38,069 bases of DNA from contig QCIY01000012.1 in assembly GCA_003216415.1 (NCBI GenBank), positions 1 to 38,069 of the forward strand. The letters run 5' to 3'. Both the position numbers and the translations under genes were made by a program. Of the stretch, positions 18,783 through 28,395 are shown one piece after another; position 1 is the stretch's first letter; the number at the start of each line of letters is the position of its first letter. This stretch comes from Prochlorococcus sp. AG-402-O16 (GTDB lineage: Bacteria; Cyanobacteriota; Cyanobacteriia; PCC-6307; Cyanobiaceae). Under the pieces are notes generated by a model. It did no database searches. It was not told the DNA's origin and saw only the letters and a list, made by a program, of their open reading frames with translations.

Positions 18783-18800
18783 TAAAAGTTAACACTTTTA
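18783..18800. promoter_or_regulatory. Inverted repeat in the psbO upstream region
   Basis: TAAAAGT-TAAC-ACTTTTA is a perfect 7-bp dyad with a 4-nt spacer, 85 bp upstream of the psbO ATG. It could be an operator or a leader hairpin. No known cyanobacterial consensus is matched. Confidence 0.35.
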
Positions 18801-18913
18801 AATCCCCGAAACAACCCGTAGCTTTTTAGATTTATAAAAACTGGAAATATTGTAAGCTATCACATTATTTTTAATGATTAAGATTACAAAAAAATACAAA
18901 TTAAAAAATTTTT

Positions 18914-20170
18914 TTATTTGTTACGTGAAATAATTTCAGTTATTAACTTATTTGCCAAATCAATTTTTGATGTTTTTTTTATGTATTGCTCACCATTTTT
19001 TGTATCGAATAGCCAACCCTCATTTTGTGACAAAAAGCCAAATCCCTGTCCTGCAAGATCAATTGGATTAGCGAATAAATAATCGCAACCTTTCTGAATA
19101 ATCTTTTCTTTAATTATTATTCTTGATTCTTTAATAGATCCTGTAAAAGCACAAAAGCCCACAAAAACTTGGTTATCTTTTTTTGATTCACTAATTGTTT
19201 TTAAAATATCCGGTACTAGCTCAAAATTTTTAGTTAAATAATCGTTAATTTTATTTTTGGGAATTTTAGCTGAAGTATCAGAAGTTATTTTAAAGTCAGA
19301 TACTGCTGCATTCATGAAAAAATAATCACAATTTGAAATTTCGTTCTTAATTACACTAATTAAATCATCGCTAGTCTCAATTTCATATCTTTTTATTCCA
19401 TCAGTAAGATCTTTTTCGATTTTAAGAGCCCCATGGACATATTTCACTTTTGCTCCTCTGAATCTTGCTACTTGAGAGAGAAGTAAGCCCATAGCTCCAG
19501 AACTTTTGTTAGTAATATTTCTTGCTGCATCAATTTTTTCTGAGGTGCAACCTCCAGTTATTAATATTTCTTTATTAAGTAAGTCTTTGCGATAAGCATT
19601 TTGATTGTGTGAAATTATAAATTCAATAGCTAACTGAATTAGATCATTAGGAGCTATCTTCCCAATCCCAACAGCATCACATGCTAAGAGACCTTCACTA
19701 GGGTGTAAAGATAAAACATTTTTGTAATTCTGTAAATTCTCATAATTTTTTTTGACAGCTTTATTTAGCCACATTTGAGTGTTCATTGCTGGTGCAACAA
19801 TAATTGGCTTAATATTTGCCATTAAAATACTTGGAATTAATCCATCTGCATTTCCAGTTACCCATTTTGATAATGTTGTTGCTGTTAAAGGGGCAATTAC
19901 TAAAATATCAGCCCAATTACATAGTTCTATGTGTAAAGGTGTTGACTGAATATTTGACCATTGATCATTTTCTAAAATGCAAGGGTTTCTACTTAAAATA
20001 GAAAGGGAAAGCGGCTTTAGTAATTTTTCTGCATTTTTAGATAGAACGCACCTTATTTCATAATTTTCTTTTGCTAATTGGCTAACTAATAATGGAATTC
20101 TTACAGCTGCAATACTCCCAGTTATTAACAAAAGAATCTTTATTTTGGGGTACTTATTTTTAGTTTTCAT
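18914..20170 (-). CDS. coaBC: Bifunctional phosphopantothenoylcysteine synthetase/decarboxylase
   Basis: A fused CoaBC (Dfp) of 418 residues that converts 4'-phosphopantothenate to 4'-phosphopantetheine for coenzyme A. The N-terminal flavin-dependent CoaC domain (to about residue 180) has LLITGSIAAVRIPLLV and the catalytic-loop motif PAMNTQMW. The C-terminal CoaB domain opens with ITGGCTSEKIDAARNITN. The ATG at 20170 is preferred: its codons overlap the stop of the upstream DUF2555-type gene, a typical coupled junction. A longer frame from 20188 also exists. Confidence 0.95.
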   Translation of the reverse strand: MKTKNKYPKIKILLLITGSIAAVRIPLLVSQLAKENYEIRCVLSKNAEKLLKPLSLSILSRNPCILENDQWSNIQSTPLHIELCNWADILVIAPLTATTLSKWVTGNADGLIPSILMANIKPIIVAPAMNTQMWLNKAVKKNYENLQNYKNVLSLHPSEGLLACDAVGIGKIAPNDLIQLAIEFIISHNQNAYRKDLLNKEILITGGCTSEKIDAARNITNKSSGAMGLLLSQVARFRGAKVKYVHGALKIEKDLTDGIKRYEIETSDDLISVIKNEISNCDYFFMNAAVSDFKITSDTSAKIPKNKINDYLTKNFELVPDILKTISESKKDNQVFVGFCAFTGSIKESRIIIKEKIIQKGCDYLFANPIDLAGQGFGFLSQNEGWLFDTKNGEQYIKKTSKIDLANKLITEIISRNK

Positions 20171-20396
20171 CGAAAGGTTCTTGATCAAGGAGATGTATAT
20201 AATCAGATGTTAATTCAGGTCTATTAATTGCAAGGGCCCTAAGTAAATGCCAGTCTTTTAAACCATCAAATGGTGTCCTATAGTTATCTTCTTCTAGCCT
20301 TGTTGCGAGCTCAAGGGTCATTTTTTCATCAAAAGAATTTACTAATTCCTCACTTATTTTATTTTCAGAAATTAAATCCATATTGAATGAAGTCAA
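20160..20396 (-). CDS. DUF2555-type cyanobacterial small protein
   Basis: A protein of up to 78 residues with a charged, helical sequence (MTLELATRLEEDNYRTPFDG) ending HLLDQEPFDEN. It matches my memory of the cyanobacteria-specific DUF2555 family, of unknown function. An internal ATG at 20381 (73 residues) is equally possible as the start. It overlaps the start of coaBC by 11 bp, suggesting translational coupling and a shared transcript. Confidence 0.75.
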   Translation of the reverse strand: MTSFNMDLISENKISEELVNSFDEKMTLELATRLEEDNYRTPFDGLKDWHLLRALAINRPELTSDYIHLLDQEPFDEN

Positions 20397-20468
20397 TATA
20401 TTCTAATAATAAAGCCTAGAGTCATTATTTAAAATTGATGAAAGTATTAAATATATATTTTCAAAAGT

Positions 20469-20558
20469 ATGAAAACTTTAAAATTTATTATTTTTTCAAT
20501 TGTAATTAACCTTTTTATCTTCATTTTCACTCATAAATATGCAAATACTCCTCAATAA
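20469..20558 (+). CDS. Candidate 29-aa single-span membrane peptide
   Basis: An ATG ORF of 29 codons encoding MKTLKFIIFSIVINLFIFIF followed by THKYANTPQ. It has the lysine-hydrophobic-polar layout of a one-helix membrane protein, like many small photosystem and cytochrome subunits, but I do not recognise it. No ribosome-binding site is evident. AT-rich DNA can produce such hydrophobic ORFs by chance, so support is modest. It lies between the DUF2555 gene and the 66-aa gene. Confidence 0.4.
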   Translation: MKTLKFIIFSIVINLFIFIFTHKYANTPQ

Positions 20559-20598
20559 ATAATTTATTCCTTAGGATGATTTTGTCTAAAGTTAAATC

Positions 20599-20799
20599 AT
20601 GTCGCAAACTAAGAGAGAACAAGTCATTAGTCACTTACGTTTTTTAAGGCAAGAATTAAGGGATATGCATTTGGGCATAAGAGAAGATGGTCTTTTCCCT
20701 GAGCCAAGCGAGCTAAGAGGCATAATGGCTCAAATGGAGGCTTTACTTGAATTAGTAGAGGGAAACACTAGAATTCAATCAAATCCTGAAGCAGCTTAG
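20599..20799 (+). CDS. Conserved small protein of unknown function (66 aa)
   Basis: A 66-residue, helical, charged protein (MSQTKREQVISHLRFLRQEL) with regular leucine spacing and a C-terminal MEALLELVEGNTRIQ helix. Composition is well balanced and clearly coding. I recall similar proteins in marine Synechococcus and Prochlorococcus but no function. It starts a short plus-strand run with ycf20, which begins 11 bp later. Confidence 0.75.
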   Translation: MSQTKREQVISHLRFLRQELRDMHLGIREDGLFPEPSELRGIMAQMEALLELVEGNTRIQSNPEAA

Positions 20800-20810
20800 T
20801 TGCAAGCAAA

Positions 20811-21152
20811 ATGGTTTTTAAGCCTCAAAAGACAAATTTTCAACTAATCATTATAGAAAATATTCAAACACTTAGTATTTGGGCTAATAATCCATGGAGA
20901 AGATATTCAGTTTCTTTAATTATCCTATTAATCGGTTATTTTTTAGGAAGTTCTCTTGGTATGGTAAGTGCCGTTGTGGAACTGATGGATCCGATAGCAG
21001 CTTTCTTATCAGTTGTTTTTATTGAAATTTTAATAGTTCTTAGAAGAAATTTTAGATTTGAAAAGAAAAAGAAATTTTTAGTGCTTTTATTAGATTCTTT
21101 AAGATTAGGATTATTTTATGGCTTCTTTACTGAAAGTCTTAAGTTACTTTAA
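20811..21152 (+). CDS. ycf20: Ycf20-like (DUF565) membrane protein
   Basis: A 113-residue protein with the Ycf20/DUF565 pattern: NNPWRRYSVSLIILLIGYFL, then GSSLGMVSAVVELMDPIAAF, an acidic residue within the second hydrophobic helix (VVFIEILIVLRR), and a final FYGFFTESLKLL. About three membrane segments are predicted. Algal Ycf20-like proteins affect non-photochemical quenching; the cyanobacterial role is unknown. It converges on pyrB with a 2-bp gap. Confidence 0.8.
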   Translation: MVFKPQKTNFQLIIIENIQTLSIWANNPWRRYSVSLIILLIGYFLGSSLGMVSAVVELMDPIAAFLSVVFIEILIVLRRNFRFEKKKKFLVLLLDSLRLGLFYGFFTESLKLL

Positions 21153-21154
21153 AT

Positions 21155-22171
21155 TTATTTGTTGTATTTCTGTAATAGATAAAGTAAAGCCATTCTTATT
21201 GGAATTCCATTTGCAACCTGATCATTGATTAAGCAATTTGGATATTCATCTACTACTTTACTACTAATTTCAATATCTCTATTAATTGGACCGGGATGAA
21301 GAATTGGAATTTCTTTACTATTAAAAGATAACTTCTCTGGGGTTAAGCCATAATCCAAACTATATGAATCAATGCTGCTTAGTAAATTCTCCATCATTCT
21401 CTCTTTTTGAAGTCTTAAAACAATAATTGCATCTGCAATTTTTATAGATTCTTCTAATGATCTTGAAATTGTTATGGACCCTCTTGTTTTGACAGGATCT
21501 TTTATTTGATTTGGAGCAGGAGTTTTTAAAAAATTGATAAATTCATCAGGTATTAATGTTTTAGGACCACATAAGATAATGTCTGCGCCAAATGCACTCA
21601 AAGCCCAAAGGTTTGATCTTGCAACCCTTGAATGATTAACATCTCCAATTATTAAAATTTTTTTGGAATTTAAAACCTCTGGACTCAGTGATTTTTGGGA
21701 AAAGAATTTTATTAAAGTATAAATGTCCAGCAATCCTTGACTGGGGTGACTATGCAATCCATCGCCAGCATTAAGAACCGAAGTCTTGGAATTGATTGCA
21801 TCAAGTTTTTTAGCTATCTCAAAGGTTATATAACTTGATGAATGTCTAATAACTAATGTATCTGCCCCCATAGCTGAATAAGTTATTGCTGTATCAATAA
21901 TTGTTTCGCCTTTGGTTAGAGAACTAGAAGATGGAGCAAAGGTTTGTACATCCGCAGAAAGTTTTTTTGCTGCGAGTTCAAAGCTATTTTTTGTTCTTGT
22001 ACTGGCCTCAAAAAACAAAGAAGTTACTAAAGTTCCTTGTAATGCAGGTATCTTCCTGGTTCCTGCATTCTTTAATGCATCAAATCTATCAGCTAATTCA
22101 AATACTGCTTTGTAATCTTCAATTGAAAAATTAGCTAGTGAGTGGATATGTTTGTGAGGCCAAATTTGCAT
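21155..22171 (-). CDS. pyrB: Aspartate carbamoyltransferase catalytic subunit
   Basis: A 338-residue PyrB that joins carbamoyl phosphate and aspartate in the first committed step of pyrimidine synthesis. The carbamoyl-phosphate loop [13 protein letters not shown], the [14 protein letters not shown] motif and the aspartate-site HPGPINRD are all present. Length is normal. It starts 5 bp after the stop codon of the methylpurine-DNA glycosylase frame, so the two appear to be co-transcribed. Confidence 0.97.
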   Translation of the reverse strand: MQIWPHKHIHSLANFSIEDYKAVFELADRFDALKNAGTRKIPALQGTLVTSLFFEASTRTKNSFELAAKKLSADVQTFAPSSSSLTKGETIIDTAITYSAMGADTLVIRHSSSYITFEIAKKLDAINSKTSVLNAGDGLHSHPSQGLLDIYTLIKFFSQKSLSPEVLNSKKILIIGDVNHSRVARSNLWALSAFGADIILCGPKTLIPDEFINFLKTPAPNQIKDPVKTRGSITISRSLEESIKIADAIIVLRLQKERMMENLLSSIDSYSLDYGLTPEKLSFNSKEIPILHPGPINRDIEISSKVVDEYPNCLINDQVANGIPIRMALLYLLQKYNK

Positions 22172-22176
22172 TACGC

Positions 22177-22776
22177 TTACAAAGATAAATGATTATTAGC
22201 TTTAGGTGTTCTGTCACCTTTTGCTCTTTTACTTACACTTCTACTATTTTTGAGATACCATCGCCATTTTATATTTTTTGCCTTGGATATGCCAATCCTA
22301 GATGTTTGAATAAGATTTTTTTGTTCTATTATTGTCTCTCTATTAGAAATCCATAAAGAATTGTTGTTAAAAACCTCAAGAGAGTTGAATGATAGATCTA
22401 TGCCGTATGTCTTAGTAATTCGACCAGGTCCAGAAGCTAATCTCTCATCTTTGTTAGGGATAAAAACTGCCCTGATTAAGACCCCACTCGCAAAATTTTC
22501 TTTATCTGTAACTATATTTAAGCAATAATGAATGCCATATGATTTGTAAATATAAAATCTTCCTGGTTCGCCAAATAATGATTTATTTGATTTTGTTATC
22601 TTGCGATAGCCATGACATGCCTCTTCTTCTTGTGAATAAGCTTCAGTTTCAACAATAACCCCCCTGATTTGATCTTTCTCATTTTTTTTTACTAAATAAC
22701 AGCCTATTAAATCAGGAGCGACAAGTTTAGAGTGCCTATAAAAAAAATTTTTTGGAAATAAGTTTTTCTCTATTTT
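22177..22776 (-). CDS. mpg: Methylpurine-DNA glycosylase (AAG/MPG) without a standard start codon
   Basis: A 199-codon open frame with clear homology to 3-methyladenine DNA glycosylases: [15 protein letters not shown], the catalytic-glutamate segment GVIVETEAY, then [27 protein letters not shown] and [12 protein letters not shown]. No ATG, GTG or usable TTG exists in the frame. An in-frame ATG at 22797-22795 is cut off by TGA at 22779-22777 after six codons. A TTG at 22780 in another frame would reach this frame only by a one-base slip in the A6T8 run just upstream of the FFYRHS codons. Translation may use a rare codon such as ATA at 22773, or the gene may be broken. pyrB follows 5 bp later. 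Confidence 0.85.
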   Translation of the reverse strand, partial: KIEKNLFPKNFFYRHSKLVAPDLIGCYLVKKNEKDQIRGVIVETEAYSQEEEACHGYRKITKSNKSLFGEPGRFYIYKSYGIHYCLNIVTDKENFASGVLIRAVFIPNKDERLASGPGRITKTYGIDLSFNSLEVFNNNSLWISNRETIIEQKNLIQTSRIGISKAKNIKWRWYLKNSRSVSKRAKGDRTPKANNHLSL

Positions 22777-22949
22777 TCAATATTGATCTAATATCATTTT
22801 TAGCTGAGAAAGATGTTTGAAGCTATTAATTGAAATTGGTTTTTTAATAAATTTGATTATTAGTTTTTAATAATTATTTGAAATTCAAAGGGTAAATGAA
22901 TAAAAATGTTGTAAATAAACTATTATTTAATTAATTAGAACATATAAGT

Positions 22950-23243
22950 ATGACCAAAATAACTAAAGAGGAAGTAAATAAAGTTGCCCATTTAGCAAGA
23001 TTGGAACTTAATGAGGGAGAGATTAATAATCATGCTGAACAATTAGAAAAAATACTGGAATATATTAAGCAACTTGAAAAAATTGATACAAATGATGTGC
23101 CCTCTACAACAAGAGCTATAGAAGTTATTAATGTATTTAGAAAAGACTCAAATAAAAATTCTGATTGCACTGAAGAGATTTTGGAATTGGGACCATCTAG
23201 AGAAGATAAATACTTTAAAGTACCGAAAATTATAACTGAATGA
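22950..23243 (+). CDS. gatC: Asp/Glu-tRNA amidotransferase subunit C
   Basis: A 97-residue GatC, the small scaffold subunit of GatCAB, which converts Glu-tRNA(Gln) (and Asp-tRNA(Asn) where used) to the amide forms. The family opening ITKEEVNKVAHLARLEL, the QLEKILEYIKQLEKIDT helix and the PTTRA-like turn (PSTTRAIEVINVFRKD) are present. gatA and gatB are not in the window. It stands alone, divergent from mpg and convergent with crtR, whose stop codon is 1 bp away. Confidence 0.95.
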   Translation: MTKITKEEVNKVAHLARLELNEGEINNHAEQLEKILEYIKQLEKIDTNDVPSTTRAIEVINVFRKDSNKNSDCTEEILELGPSREDKYFKVPKIITE

Positions 23244-23244
23244 A

Positions 23245-24231
23245 CTAGTTGCTTCCTATAAATGTTTTATTGACTATCTTTAACAAAATTTTTTTTATTT
23301 TATAGCTTGGGGACAAATTTATGATTTTTCTTATCTTACCCCTTCTTTTGGAATGACTCCTTACACCTATTAATAGATCATAAATGAAGTTAAAAATATC
23401 GTCTTTACTTTCAAAAATACCAACTCTTTGAGGTGAGCCTTTCATATCCAATAATGGCTTAGTTTTTTCATAGGCTATTTTGTATTCAAACCAGGGAATA
23501 GAAGGCCAAAGATGATGAATAAGATGATAATTCTGGCCCATTATTATTATATTCATAAATTTGCTTGGATAAACTCGAGAATTTATCCATTTATTCCTTG
23601 ATCGAAAAGGTCTATGAGGTAGATAGTCAAAAAATATCCCTAAAGTAACTCCCACCATTAATGCTGGCCCAAACCATAGATTATAGATTAGATTCATAAA
23701 GTCAAACTTTATACCTGCCAAGATTATTGTTATAAAAATGGACCTTTCAATTCCCCATTGTAATAATTCATATTTTCGCCATAGTTTCTTTTGAAAGAAA
23801 AATACTTCATGATAAAAAAATCTTGGAGCAATTAGCCAAATTGGACCAAAAGTACTGACAATATGATCCGGATCATTTTTTGGATGATTTACGTGAATAT
23901 GATGTTGTAAGTGTACTCTGGTAAAAACTGGGAAACTAAATCCTAAAAGAATCGCTGAGCCATGCCCCATTGCTTGATTTATCCAGGGGACTGGATGTGC
24001 AGCTTTATGACAGGCATCATGTATTACAGTACCCTCAATATGTAATGCTAAAAAAGCTGTAGCCACTAGTAAGGGTAGAGGCCATTCTCCTCTGTACCAT
24101 TGCCATATGCTAAGAAAAGCGAGAAAATAACCGCCAAAAAAGAGACCTAATGTTGGATTCCAAAAACTTGGCGGATCTACATAATTTTTTATCTCCTTTT
24201 GCCAATTAAAAGTTCTTGAAGAGTTAGTAAT
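23245..24231 (-). CDS. crtR: Beta-carotene hydroxylase CrtR, start uncertain
   Basis: A membrane di-iron hydroxylase of the fatty-acid-desaturase superfamily that converts beta-carotene to zeaxanthin. Histidine boxes are HDACH, HLQHHIHVNHP and HLIHH, with hydrophobic helices between. A GTG at 24066 would give 273 residues but removes conserved N-terminal sequence: the same frame continues upstream through VDPPSFWNPTLGLFFGGYFL and a membrane segment, open back to a TAG at 24273-24271, without any ATG, GTG or TTG. The end given here uses an ATT at 24231 as a plausible rare start; ATT at 24264 is another option. It is convergent with gatC. Confidence 0.85.
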   Translation of the reverse strand: MTNSSRTFNWQKEIKNYVDPPSFWNPTLGLFFGGYFLAFLSIWQWYRGEWPLPLLVATAFLALHIEGTVIHDACHKAAHPVPWINQAMGHGSAILLGFSFPVFTRVHLQHHIHVNHPKNDPDHIVSTFGPIWLIAPRFFYHEVFFFQKKLWRKYELLQWGIERSIFITIILAGIKFDFMNLIYNLWFGPALMVGVTLGIFFDYLPHRPFRSRNKWINSRVYPSKFMNIIIMGQNYHLIHHLWPSIPWFEYKIAYEKTKPLLDMKGSPQRVGIFESKDDIFNFIYDLLIGVRSHSKRRGKIRKIINLSPSYKIKKILLKIVNKTFIGSN

Positions 24232-24433
24232 TTTTATTTTATTTTTATTGGTTAAGTTTGAAATCGTTCCCTATATTCTTTAAATAATATAACTAATATT
24301 CTTAGATGATTGCATGCTCAAATATAAAAAATTTTTTTAAAGAGATAATTAATTTTATTTTATGTGTCAAATTAATCACCTTCAGTTAAAAATATTTTTA
24401 AAGTAAACATCTTTCAATTATTATTTTACATAA

Positions 24434-24515
24434 GCGGTCGTGGCGGAATTGGTAGACGCGCGAGTTTTAGGTACTCGTATCTTCGGGTGTGGGAGTTCAA
24501 GTCTCCCCGACCGCA
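24434..24515 (+). tRNA. trnL-UAG: tRNA-Leu (anticodon UAG)
   Basis: An 82-nt cloverleaf: acceptor arms GCGGTCG (24434-24440) and CGACCGC (24508-24514), D-arm with GGAATTGGTAGACGC, anticodon stem CGAGT/ACTCG with loop TTTAGGT (anticodon TAG at 24468-24470), a long class II variable arm, and a TTCAAGT T-loop. The discriminator is A and CCA is not encoded. Confidence 0.97.
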
Positions 24516-24586
24516 TTTAAGGGAATTCTGATACTAAGTTGGTTTATAAAGACTAGCTTCTTATAATTAATTTGATTTATCAATTA

Positions 24587-25036
24587 ATGGATTCCTTAAT
24601 AGTTTACTTTGGATTTTTCTATATTTTAGTAGGGTCTTTATTTTTATTAGTACCGTTAATTTATCTTGAGCTCGGAAGACCAAAAGACTTTATAAAAGCT
24701 TTTTTGAATTTAGTAACAGGTCTCATATTAATAATCAAAAATCAGAATAGAGATGAATCATTTTTTATAATTTTACTTTTATTAACATTTCTAATTGCTT
24801 TACATATAGCAGAGATTTTTTTATCTAGATGGAATCAATTGACAGATAAAGAAAAAAATAAATTAACTACCTTTTCGGAATTCAAAAATAATCTTTCGAA
24901 AATATTCGAGGCGATTAATCTTGGAATAAAAAATTTTATAAAACCATTCAATTTTTTTTCTTATGATAAAAATAATCAAGAAACAAGTCCAAAAAAGTGG
25001 GTAAGAAATGATAAAAATGATAATATAAAAAATTGA
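24587..25036 (+). CDS. Membrane protein of unknown function upstream of ileS
   Basis: A 149-residue protein with two or three membrane segments in the first ~80 residues (LIVYFGFFYILVGSLFLLVP, then LVTGLILII and FFIILLLLTFLIALHIAEIF) and a basic, polar C-terminal half. The motif YLELGRPKDFIKAFLNL lies between the helices. I do not recognise the family with confidence; a Ycf66-like relationship came to mind but key features do not match. ATG at 24587 is chosen over a TTG at 24572. It follows tRNA-Leu and precedes ileS by 120 bp in the same frame. Confidence 0.65.
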   Translation: MDSLIVYFGFFYILVGSLFLLVPLIYLELGRPKDFIKAFLNLVTGLILIIKNQNRDESFFIILLLLTFLIALHIAEIFLSRWNQLTDKEKNKLTTFSEFKNNLSKIFEAINLGIKNFIKPFNFFSYDKNNQETSPKKWVRNDKNDNIKN

Positions 25037-25156
25037 GACCAAAACAATTGGTTATACGAAAAATTCCAAAAAAACTACAGGTCAATTTATAAAGGATTAA
25101 ATAAATTTAATTATTTTTTAAATTCTGTTGATCACCTAAAATTATTATATCGTCGT

Positions 25157-28063
25157 ATGAAATCTCAAAATAACAAAGAACAAAAATCAGACTTTACTTA
25201 CAAAGAAACTTTAAATTTACTTAGAACGGATTTCTCAATGCGTGCTAATTCGGTTGAAAGGGAACCTGAAATTCAGAATTTTTGGGCAGATAATAAAATT
25301 GATTTTGAATTAGGTTCAAATAACTCAGGAAAAACATTTACATTACATGATGGTCCACCTTATGCAAATGGAGCGCTTCATATGGGGCATGCTCTCAACA
25401 AAGTTCTAAAAGACATAATAAATAAGTACAAAACCTTGAAAGGATTTAAAGTTCATTATGTTCCTGGTTGGGACTGCCATGGATTACCCATTGAATTAAA
25501 AGTACTTCAGAATCTGAAATCTGATGAAAGAAAGAATCTAGATACTCTAAAACTAAGAAAAAAAGCGACAGATTATGCATATATTCAAATTAATAATCAA
25601 ATGGAGGGTTTTAAGAGATGGGGTATATGGGGCGATTGGGATAACCCCTACTTAACTCTTAAGAAAAGTTATGAATCTGCCCAGATTGGTGTATTTGGGA
25701 AAATGTTTTTAAATGGATACATATATAGGGGTCTTAAACCTGTCCATTGGAGTCCAAGTTCAAGGACTGCACTTGCAGAAGCAGAATTAGAATATCCTGA
25801 AGAACATTATTCAAAAAGTGTTTATGTTTCCTTAAAAATAACTAAAGTATCTGAAGAAATTCTGTTGAAATTTTGTAATGAGAATCCTAATATCAGCAGA
25901 GATTTCTTTCTAAGAAATTCTTATATAACTATTTGGACCACTACACCTTGGACAATCCCTGCTAATGAAGCGGTTGCAGTTAATCCTAAAATAACCTACG
26001 TTTTTGCTATTGATGAAGGGAAACGAATCTACCTTTTTGCAAGAGAATTATCTACTGAAATTAGTAAGAAACTTAATAAACAATTCGAGATAATTTTAGA
26101 GCTTAAAGGAGCTTCCTTAGGAAATATTGAATATCAACATCCTACTAAAGACAAAAATTGCAGGATTGTGATTGGTGGTGATTATATAACTACAGAATCT
26201 GGTACTGGAATGGTTCATACTGCACCAGGTCATGGTATTGATGATTTTAGTGTTGGTCAAAAATATGATCTACCTACAACTTGTGTTGTTGATGAAAAAG
26301 GAAACTTAAATGAATATTCAGGACAATTCAAAGGATCAAATGTTCTTAAAGATTCTAATGATTTAATTATTGAATATTTAAGTAAAAATAATTTGCTTTT
26401 ATTAAAAGAAAATTATAAGCATAGGTATCCGTATGATTGGAGAACCAAAAAGCCAACTATTTTTAGAGCTACGGAGCAATGGTTTGCATCTGTAGATGGC
26501 TTTAGATCATCTGCATTAAAAGCAATAGAGGATGTTGAATGGATGCCGTTAACAGGAAAGAAAAGAATTTATTCCATGGTCGTTAGTAGAGGAGATTGGT
26601 GTATTTCCAGACAAAGATCATGGGGGGTCCCAATCCCAGTGTTTTATAAAAAAAATGGTAATGAAATTCTTTTAAACACGGAGACAATCAATCATATTCA
26701 AAAACTCTTCAGTGAACACGGATCAGATATTTGGTGGGATTGGGAAGTTAAGAATCTATTGCCAGAAAATTATATAAACGAATCTGATCTATGGGAAAAA
26801 GGAAAAGATACTATGGATGTTTGGTTTGATTCGGGATCTAGTTGGGCCGCAGTTTGTGAACAAAGAAGTGAGTTAAAGTATCCAGCTGATCTTTACCTTG
26901 AGGGCTCAGATCAACATAGAGGTTGGTTCCAATCTTCTTTGCTCACATCAGTTGCTGTTAATAGCAAACCACCATATAAGAAAGTTTTAACTCATGGTTT
27001 TGCACTTGACGAAAATGGGAGAAAAATGAGCAAATCTTTAGGTAACGTTGTAGATCCAAATATAATTATTAATGGAGGTAATAATAAAAAAAATGAACCT
27101 GCTTATGGCGCTGATGTTCTAAGGCTATGGGTAAGCTCGGTAGATTATTCAGTAGACGTTCCAATTGGTTCAAATATCCTCAAGCAACTTTCAGACGTTT
27201 ATAGAAAAGTCCGTAATACAGCAAGATACCTTTTAGGTAACATCCATGATTACGATCCTAATATTGATAATTTTGAAATTGATCAGTTGCCGTTATTAGA
27301 TCAATGGATGTTAGGTAGATTAGCTGAGGTAACTGATCAAATATCAAATGCTTATGAAAATTATGAATTTTCAAAATTTTTTCAAATTTTACAAAGTTTT
27401 TGTGTTGTAGATTTATCAAATTTCTATTTGGATATTGCAAAAGATAGATTATATGTCAGTTCTAAATCTCAATTCAGGAGAAGATCATGTCAGTTTGTCA
27501 TGTCTAAAGTTGTTGAGAATTTAGCTGTTCTTATTTCTCCAGTACTTTGTCATATGGCTGAAGATATTTGGCAAAATATACCATATTCAATTAAAGAAAA
27601 ATCAGTATTCCAAAGAGGATGGCCAATTTTTCCGCAGTCGTGGAAAAATGAAGGTCTTGATGAGCATATTGCGAATTTAAGAAATTTGAGAGTTGAAATT
27701 AACAAGGCTATAGAAGGATGTAGAAACAAACAAATAATTGGCGCAGCTTTGGAAACAGAAGTAAATTACTTACCTCAAGATCAAGTACTAAAAGATTCTT
27801 TGAATTGGCTTAAAAAATTTGGTAATGAAGATGTGGATTTATTTAGGGATTGGCTTATAGTTTCAAATTTCAAAGTGGTATCAAATTTGGTAGAGAATTC
27901 CTTAACAATAGATAATAATGAACTCGGAAAAATACAAATTCTTAAAGCTCAAGGTCAAAAATGTGATAGATGTTGGCATTATCAAAAAGAAACCTTTAGC
28001 GGTATTCAAAATACAAAATTATGCAAAAGATGTTCAAATATTATTAATCTTGAATTTAATTAA
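25157..28063 (+). CDS. ileS: Isoleucyl-tRNA synthetase
   Basis: A 968-residue class I synthetase. The HIGH-type motif is HMGH (75-78, within [16 protein letters not shown]), the KMSKS loop is at 623-627 ([10 protein letters not shown]), and the CP1 editing domain contains [15 protein letters not shown]. The C-terminal zinc finger has C936, C939, C956 and C959 (CDRC ... CKRC), as in bacterial-type IleS. The frame upstream of the ATG is open for 120 bp but lacks start codons, and alignment of the N-terminus ([20 protein letters not shown]) supports the ATG. The stop codon overlaps the end of the convergent gene at 28060-28063. Confidence 0.98.
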   Translation: MKSQNNKEQKSDFTYKETLNLLRTDFSMRANSVEREPEIQNFWADNKIDFELGSNNSGKTFTLHDGPPYANGALHMGHALNKVLKDIINKYKTLKGFKVHYVPGWDCHGLPIELKVLQNLKSDERKNLDTLKLRKKATDYAYIQINNQMEGFKRWGIWGDWDNPYLTLKKSYESAQIGVFGKMFLNGYIYRGLKPVHWSPSSRTALAEAELEYPEEHYSKSVYVSLKITKVSEEILLKFCNENPNISRDFFLRNSYITIWTTTPWTIPANEAVAVNPKITYVFAIDEGKRIYLFARELSTEISKKLNKQFEIILELKGASLGNIEYQHPTKDKNCRIVIGGDYITTESGTGMVHTAPGHGIDDFSVGQKYDLPTTCVVDEKGNLNEYSGQFKGSNVLKDSNDLIIEYLSKNNLLLLKENYKHRYPYDWRTKKPTIFRATEQWFASVDGFRSSALKAIEDVEWMPLTGKKRIYSMVVSRGDWCISRQRSWGVPIPVFYKKNGNEILLNTETINHIQKLFSEHGSDIWWDWEVKNLLPENYINESDLWEKGKDTMDVWFDSGSSWAAVCEQRSELKYPADLYLEGSDQHRGWFQSSLLTSVAVNSKPPYKKVLTHGFALDENGRKMSKSLGNVVDPNIIINGGNNKKNEPAYGADVLRLWVSSVDYSVDVPIGSNILKQLSDVYRKVRNTARYLLGNIHDYDPNIDNFEIDQLPLLDQWMLGRLAEVTDQISNAYENYEFSKFFQILQSFCVVDLSNFYLDIAKDRLYVSSKSQFRRRSCQFVMSKVVENLAVLISPVLCHMAEDIWQNIPYSIKEKSVFQRGWPIFPQSWKNEGLDEHIANLRNLRVEINKAIEGCRNKQIIGAALETEVNYLPQDQVLKDSLNWLKKFGNEDVDLFRDWLIVSNFKVVSNLVENSLTIDNNELGKIQILKAQGQKCDRCWHYQKETFSGIQNTKLCKRCSNIINLEFN

Positions 28064-28395
28064 ATCCAGTTTTTTTGATTTAGAAAGAAAAATGAGTTTT
28101 GATTTTCTCTTATAAAGTTATCTTTAGTTTCTTTTAAGGGCGACATATAAAGCTTGAAGTTTGTAATTTTATAATCAAATTCTATAACTTTTTTTTCTAA
28201 GTCCATTTCAATTGGATGAGTGGTAGAGCTACTGAAACCTTTGAAAATAATTATTTCTAAGAGTTCCTTGTGATTTTTTTTAAGAATGAAACCTTCTAGT
28301 TTAAGAATCCTATTTGGTATCTTAGAACTTATTTTTTCTAGACTATTTATCAAATCAATTTCTTCCATTTTCGGAGAAGCAAGAGTTTCTTCCAT
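28060..28395 (-). CDS. Conserved cyanobacterial protein of unknown function
   Basis: A protein of up to 111 residues containing the motif [20 protein letters not shown], which I recall as typical of a cyanobacteria/plastid family of unknown function (DUF7734-like). The remainder is hydrophilic. The start is ambiguous: ATG at 28395 and ATG at 28368 both lie in a short tandem duplication (AAAATGGAAGAAA twice). Either start overlaps the end of the DUF3177-like gene, by 41 or 14 bp, implying coupling. It converges with ileS and overlaps its stop by 4 bp. Confidence 0.75.
   Translation of the reverse strand: MEETLASPKMEEIDLINSLEKISSKIPNRILKLEGFILKKNHKELLEIIIFKGFSSSTTHPIEMDLEKKVIEFDYKITNFKLYMSPLKETKDNFIRENQNSFFFLNQKNWI

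Noticed and set aside
24170-24186. AGGAG followed by ATG as the crtR start
   Set aside because: That ATG is followed at once by TAG and is out of frame with CrtR; it would work only with an inserted base.
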